A DNA stretch of 55,189 nt from Bacillus mycoides (GTDB taxonomy: Bacteria; Bacillota; Bacilli; Bacillales; Bacillaceae_G). The stretch is from NCBI RefSeq assembly GCF_001757995.1, contig NZ_LXLV01000037.1, forward strand, positions 1 through 55,189, in the 5' to 3' direction. Shown piece by piece: positions 52,114-55,189 of this stretch. The first letter of the stretch is position 1; every line of letters starts with the position of its first letter. The notes under the pieces were generated by a model. That model was given only the letters and a program-made list of their open reading frames with translations, did not search any database and was not told the origin of the DNA. The position numbers and the translations under genes are program-made.

Positions 52114-53823
52114 TTAATTGCGTTTTATTAAAAGAATATGATAACTACGCATCCGTCGCATATATTCAGGTGCGTCCATCGGATTCCCTGCGATCATTTC
52201 AATTATACAGAGTCTTTCGGCGCTTTCCTTTTCAGCATGGATTATGGCCTGATCAAGCTCTCCATAGGTCCGGACCGTAACGGTAAACGCGTTACCTCCA
52301 AAAGCTTCGGCCAGCTTGGTGTAAGACCATCGAGGGATTTGGTTGTACTTTTGATCCTCTGTTTTGACATTTAAATATTTCTCAATTGTATAACCATCGT
52401 TGTTCAATATAAAGATTATGGGCTTGCAGCCGTAATAGAGCATAGAACTGATTTCCTGTGCTGTTAGCTGCAGGGCTCCGTCACCTGTAAACAGCAATAC
52501 TCGGCGTTCCGGCGCGGCCATAATAGCACCGAACGCCGAAGGGATCCCATAACCAATGGACTGCCATCCACCTTGCCCAATATATGTTACATTGCCCGGC
52601 AGTCTTACCTCTCCCATTCCATTATAGAACGTTCCGGTCTCAGCGATTACAATATCACCCTCTTTCAGCATGCGCTGAAAACGTGGATAATAGTCGACCG
52701 CCAATAGAGGTCCGTCGACATTAGTTGTTAATTGATCGTAAGGGAATGAAATTTTTTCTGTCAAACCTTTTCCCTTATAACCCACCTTCTGCACGGCAAG
52801 TAGCATGTCGGCTGCAAGAACATTCGGATATTCCGCCTCAGCGATTTTAACCATATCTGGTTGAATATTAACAGTTATTAGCGGGTCCAGCTTTGCGGTA
52901 AAACTTGCGGTGTTTGTGTCCGCCCATACCATGCCAATCACAATGATACAATCTGCATTCTCCACCGTACTTTGGACTTCAGCCCTCCCGAAAGAGCCTA
53001 GATACATTCCGGTATAATTTGGATGGGTCTCGTCGAATCCCCCCTTCCCGTACATCATCGTTACAACAGGCACATTCATTGCATCGGCTAGCTGCCGAGT
53101 TGCTGTCTGAAGGCCGAAACGCATCGTTTTCACATCCACCAAGATAACCGGTCGGTAGGCACGTTCCAAAAGCGGACGGACATGATTCACTGCAGCCTGA
53201 AGGGTATTCGGGTTGGATGTTGGACGTGGTGGTACTGGCTCTGCCCATACTTTAATCGGCTTGGTCACTAAATCATTAGCCACAACCAGGTATACCGGCT
53301 TTTTCTTTTCCTTAGCAATGCGAATCGCAGTCTGAATTTCAATCTTGGCATTTTCCGGTGTAAGCACCGCGGTATATGCCGTAATCTGCTCATACACCTT
53401 GCGAAAGACGTCAAAATTCCCATCCATTAAGGTGTGATGCATAAGCTTATGCTCTTTTTGATCCTTCTCAGGAGGCGCACCCACAATGTGTATTATTGGT
53501 ACATGCTCGCTGTTGGCTCCCGCTATCGCATTGCAGGCGCTGAGCTCCCCGACCCCGTAGGTCGTAATAAGAGCCGATATTCCTTTGATTCTTGCATAGC
53601 CATCTGCAGCGTAGCCCGAGTTTAGTTCGTTCCGTCCTTCTATAAAACGGATGCCGTTATAACACTCCAAAGTATCAAGAAGTGTAAAATTATAGTCCCC
53701 TGCGACACCAAAAATTTCGGTAATGCCCTCCAGTTTCAGGCAATCGAACAAATACTGGCCAACCGTTTTTTGAGCAGGTCCCCTTTGTAAACCAAAGTTG
53801 CCCATATTAATCATGTTGTCCAT
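52114..53823 (-). CDS. Thiamine-diphosphate 2-oxo-acid decarboxylase (pyruvate/indolepyruvate type)
   Basis: A 569-residue enzyme: VGQYLFDCLKLEGITEIFGV opens the pyrimidine-binding domain with the activating Glu in FIEGRNELNSGYAADGYAR; MHHTL carries the HH pair of decarboxylases; and LLFTGDGALQLTAQEI followed by IFILNNDGYTIE is the GDG...NN thiamine diphosphate motif. It turns 2-oxo acids into aldehydes plus CO2. Base composition is near half G+C by eye, against about a third around it, which suggests acquisition. AAGGAGTGAG precedes the ATG. It is the first gene of a pair with the propeller protein. Confidence 0.92.
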   Translation of the reverse strand: MDNMINMGNFGLQRGPAQKTVGQYLFDCLKLEGITEIFGVAGDYNFTLLDTLECYNGIRFIEGRNELNSGYAADGYARIKGISALITTYGVGELSACNAIAGANSEHVPIIHIVGAPPEKDQKEHKLMHHTLMDGNFDVFRKVYEQITAYTAVLTPENAKIEIQTAIRIAKEKKKPVYLVVANDLVTKPIKVWAEPVPPRPTSNPNTLQAAVNHVRPLLERAYRPVILVDVKTMRFGLQTATRQLADAMNVPVVTMMYGKGGFDETHPNYTGMYLGSFGRAEVQSTVENADCIIVIGMVWADTNTASFTAKLDPLITVNIQPDMVKIAEAEYPNVLAADMLLAVQKVGYKGKGLTEKISFPYDQLTTNVDGPLLAVDYYPRFQRMLKEGDIVIAETGTFYNGMGEVRLPGNVTYIGQGGWQSIGYGIPSAFGAIMAAPERRVLLFTGDGALQLTAQEISSMLYYGCKPIIFILNNDGYTIEKYLNVKTEDQKYNQIPRWSYTKLAEAFGGNAFTVTVRTYGELDQAIIHAEKESAERLCIIEMIAGNPMDAPEYMRRMRSYHILLIKRN

Positions 53824-54121
53824 CGCTTGCTCACTCCTTATCCATTTCTTTGGCTTGTTCTGTTTAATAGTACTATCCTTTTTGATAATGCCCTTTAATT
53901 GAATCGGTTATCCGTTATACAATAATTAATGGGGAAGAACTCAGTAATAGACTTACCTTTGATCAAACATGTTTATAAACTAACATAACGTACAAGAAGT
54001 CGGCTTTTCTCTTGTCGAAATTTACTTAGCATACAGTGGTCATATATTTTCAAGAATAACGGAAGAATACATAGAAAATGCTACATAAATGTGAAGTTTG
54101 ATCAACTTAGGGGGGACAACC

Positions 54122-54613
54122 TTGTTCAATCAGATAGTAAAAGCTGTACCCAATTTATTTACGATTGGAAATTTATTGTGCGGTGTTTTTTCAATTACCA
54201 TGAATATGAGTGACTATTTGGAAGTAGCCTCCATTTTTATTTTCTTTTCAGCTGTTTTAGATCTCCTTGATGGAAGAATTGCGAGAAAATTAAAAGTGAA
54301 CAGTGAGTTTGGTGTACAATTGGATTCCTTAGCTGATATTGTTAGTTTCGGAGTTGCTCCTGCACTTTTATTTCATTCGATAGCAACACCATCTATTTTA
54401 ACTTCTTTGGCATTTATCCTTTTCCCAACGATGGGTGCTTTAAGATTAGCTAAATTTAGTGTAAAACCAACCATTGGATATTTTAAGGGATTACCTATTC
54501 CAGCTGCTGGATTACCATTGGCTGGTATGGGATTATTTTCATATAGTAATGCATGGATTACATTAATCCTCGCTCTCTTAATGGTAAGTCCAATTAGATT
54601 TAAAAAACTTTAA
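54122..54613 (+). CDS. pssA: CDP-diacylglycerol-serine O-phosphatidyltransferase
   Basis: About 163 residues, with the CDP-alcohol phosphotransferase motif LLDGRIARKLKVNSEFGVQL then DSLAD (DG..AR...G...D...D) near residues 47-75, and four or five hydrophobic segments. It makes phosphatidylserine at the membrane, the precursor of phosphatidylethanolamine. The usual psd partner is not adjacent. It starts with TTG after AGGGGGG; an in-frame TTG at 54098 is upstream of that site. IS-type remnants follow directly. Confidence 0.85.
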   Translation: MFNQIVKAVPNLFTIGNLLCGVFSITMNMSDYLEVASIFIFFSAVLDLLDGRIARKLKVNSEFGVQLDSLADIVSFGVAPALLFHSIATPSILTSLAFILFPTMGALRLAKFSVKPTIGYFKGLPIPAAGLPLAGMGLFSYSNAWITLILALLMVSPIRFKKL

Positions 54614-54660
54614 TTAGGATCCCGCCTATCGCTTTAATTTCATTTGTGAAACGGTTCGCT

Positions 54661-55019
54661 AATATCCATCAAGTTGAGGGTTTTGATGTTATTCATCATT
54701 TTACGAATACAGCGATGGGACAGACTTTAAAGAACTTACCATTACGATACCTTATACTGATTCTTCACCCAGAAGAACCTTTAGGCTTTTGCCTAACCGC
54801 CATTCATCTCCCACTTACTCATTGGACCATGTCCTACCCATTCCTTGAGGTGGGGGTTTTCTGTCGGAAAATGATAAAAAGAAAGGATATTCGCCTCTAT
54901 ATTGAACGAATCCACTTTTCTTCTCTAATACCTCAAACGATAAAAATGCACTTCGTTGCTATAAAAGGCAAAAATTTTTCGTTTTGTGGGTTATCTATTT
55001 TCTTAGCTTGATGGATGTG
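54661..55019. mobile_element. Possible IS231-type remnant or cassette
   Basis: The right end TTCTTAGCTTGATGGATGTG (55000-55019) is the reverse complement, with three differences, of the IS231-like left end of the next element. A weaker left-end-like sequence, AATATCCATCAAGTTGAGGG, lies at 54661-54680 (six differences). Between them there is no transposase; an open frame of 121 codons shows no family. This would fit a short IS231-bounded cassette or a decayed copy. The left boundary is uncertain. Confidence 0.4.
54781..54860. mobile_element. IS200/IS605-like end sequence
   Basis: TTAGGCTTTTGCCTAA is a small perfect hairpin. It is followed by CATCTCCCACTT and, further on, GAGGTGGGGGTTTTCTG, a CCCAC/GTGGG hairpin with a T-rich end. 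Such palindromes are typical of the ends of single-strand-transposing IS200/IS605 elements. No transposase is nearby. Recognition is from pattern only. Confidence 0.35.
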
Positions 55020-55028
55020 GTGGTACCC

Positions 55029-55189
55029 CACATCCATCAACTTAAGGATTTAGACTATTTTTAAACTTAAAAGCACGTTACTATTCTCTTATGTTAATGA
55101 GAAAGGGTGACGTGCTTTTTATGAATATGCATCAAAAACAAGAGCTGTCTTTATTTGCCGAAGAGTTATATCGATATATGTCTCCCGCT
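55029..55189 (+). mobile_element. IS231-like element (IS4 family), left end, cut by the window edge
   Basis: CACATCCATCAACTTAAGGA at 55029-55048 resembles the IS231 terminal repeat as I recall it (CATGCCCATCAACTTAAGAA). It is followed by a hairpin (55069-55120: AAAGCACGT...ACGTGCTTT) that ends at the transposase start. In IS231 such a leader hairpin limits transposase translation from outside transcripts. The element continues beyond 55189. Confidence 0.8.
55121..55189 (+). CDS. IS231-like transposase, N-terminal fragment (window edge)
   Basis: The frame MNMHQKQELSLFAEELYRYM runs to the end of the window. Its pattern (M-N-x..QxEL.LF.EEL.R...P) matches the start of IS231 transposases of the IS4 family, which use a DDE site to cut and paste the element. 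Only 23 codons are visible, so integrity cannot be judged. Confidence 0.75.
   Translation, partial: MNMHQKQELSLFAEELYRYMSPA

Noticed and set aside
52979-53248. 89-codon minus-strand cysteine/serine-rich frame inside the decarboxylase
   Set aside because: Alternative frame of a G+C-rich gene; the thiamine diphosphate enzyme frame is clearly the real one.
54646-55011. 121-codon plus-strand frame after pssA
   Set aside because: It starts with GTG without a ribosome site, has no recognisable domain, and runs through IS-end-like palindromes.

Overview
ORGANISM AND CHARACTER. The window looks like chromosome of a Bacillus cereus-group bacterium. The DNA is AT-rich, ribosome binding sites are strong and G-rich, and TTG/GTG starts are common. 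There is a heterocycloanthracin-type bacteriocin precursor, an IS231-type transposase start at the right edge, and many families typical of this group (DegV, DUF3189, DUF4256, DUF4269, UppP/BcrC, YfiT-like). This is accessory chromosome: mostly one- and two-gene transcription units with their own terminators, seven GNAT acetyltransferases, several efflux or uptake pumps, and many small or broken genes. No rRNA, tRNA or CRISPR array was seen. || LAYOUT. 0-6.5 kb: a kinase-fold protein (minus strand), a GrpB-family protein, a histidine-kinase stump, a quinone-reductase-like dehydrogenase, then two cell-envelope genes (BcrC-type undecaprenyl-PP phosphatase and a class B penicillin-binding protein with PASTA repeats). 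6.6-8.2 kb: a complete T-box riboswitch in front of an MFS pump; its specifier reads CAA (Gln) by my fold. 8.3-13.7 kb: serine hydrolase plus GNAT pair, VanZ-like, CcdC-like, DUF3189, DegV and DUF6892 proteins. 14.2-16.9 kb: a MerR / zinc-ribbon / methyltransferase fusion followed by an MFS pump whose promoter has the 19-bp spacer typical of MerR activation. 17.1-18.5 kb: divergent NmrA-like reductase and HxlR regulator. 18.6-19.6 kb: an internally duplicated unknown protein under a near-consensus LexA (SOS) box, plus a 34-aa gene. 19.8-29.3 kb: GNATs, GDPD, small membrane proteins, a MocR regulator divergent from an EamA transporter killed by a nonsense codon, nucleoside hydrolase, Nudix. 29.5 kb: the heterocycloanthracin precursor. 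29.9-35.0 kb: serine hydrolase, OFA-type MFS, GNAT, Nudix and a second DNA-polymerase beta clamp. 35.0-38.9 kb: a decay zone holding remnants of a resolvase, a serine protease, a LAGLIDADG protein, a winged-helix-like protein and a phosphoglycerate-mutase-like protein, with intact G+C-richer VOC and MBL-fold genes between them. 39-50.5 kb: mostly minus-strand household and unknown genes, including a patatin, UppP, a FAD oxidoreductase and a GIY-YIG protein. 50.6-53.8 kb: a likely operon of a G+C-rich 2-oxo-acid decarboxylase and a sugar-dehydrogenase-like propeller. 54.1 kb to the end: PssA, then two abutting IS231-type ends. || HOW THE GENES WORK TOGETHER. Envelope stress is one theme: BcrC and UppP are unrelated enzymes doing the same lipid-carrier dephosphorylation, beside an extra PBP and a VanZ-like protein. 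Inducible drug handling is a second: a T-box-controlled pump, a MerR-fusion-controlled pump and an HxlR/quinone-reductase pair. DNA damage and replication is a third: the SOS-box gene and the second beta clamp. The best candidates for undescribed biology are the Gln-type T-box on an efflux-type pump, the MerR-methyltransferase fusion with its pump, and the LexA-box gene with two copies of an unknown domain. Start codons given here were re-chosen from ribosome binding sites in many cases.
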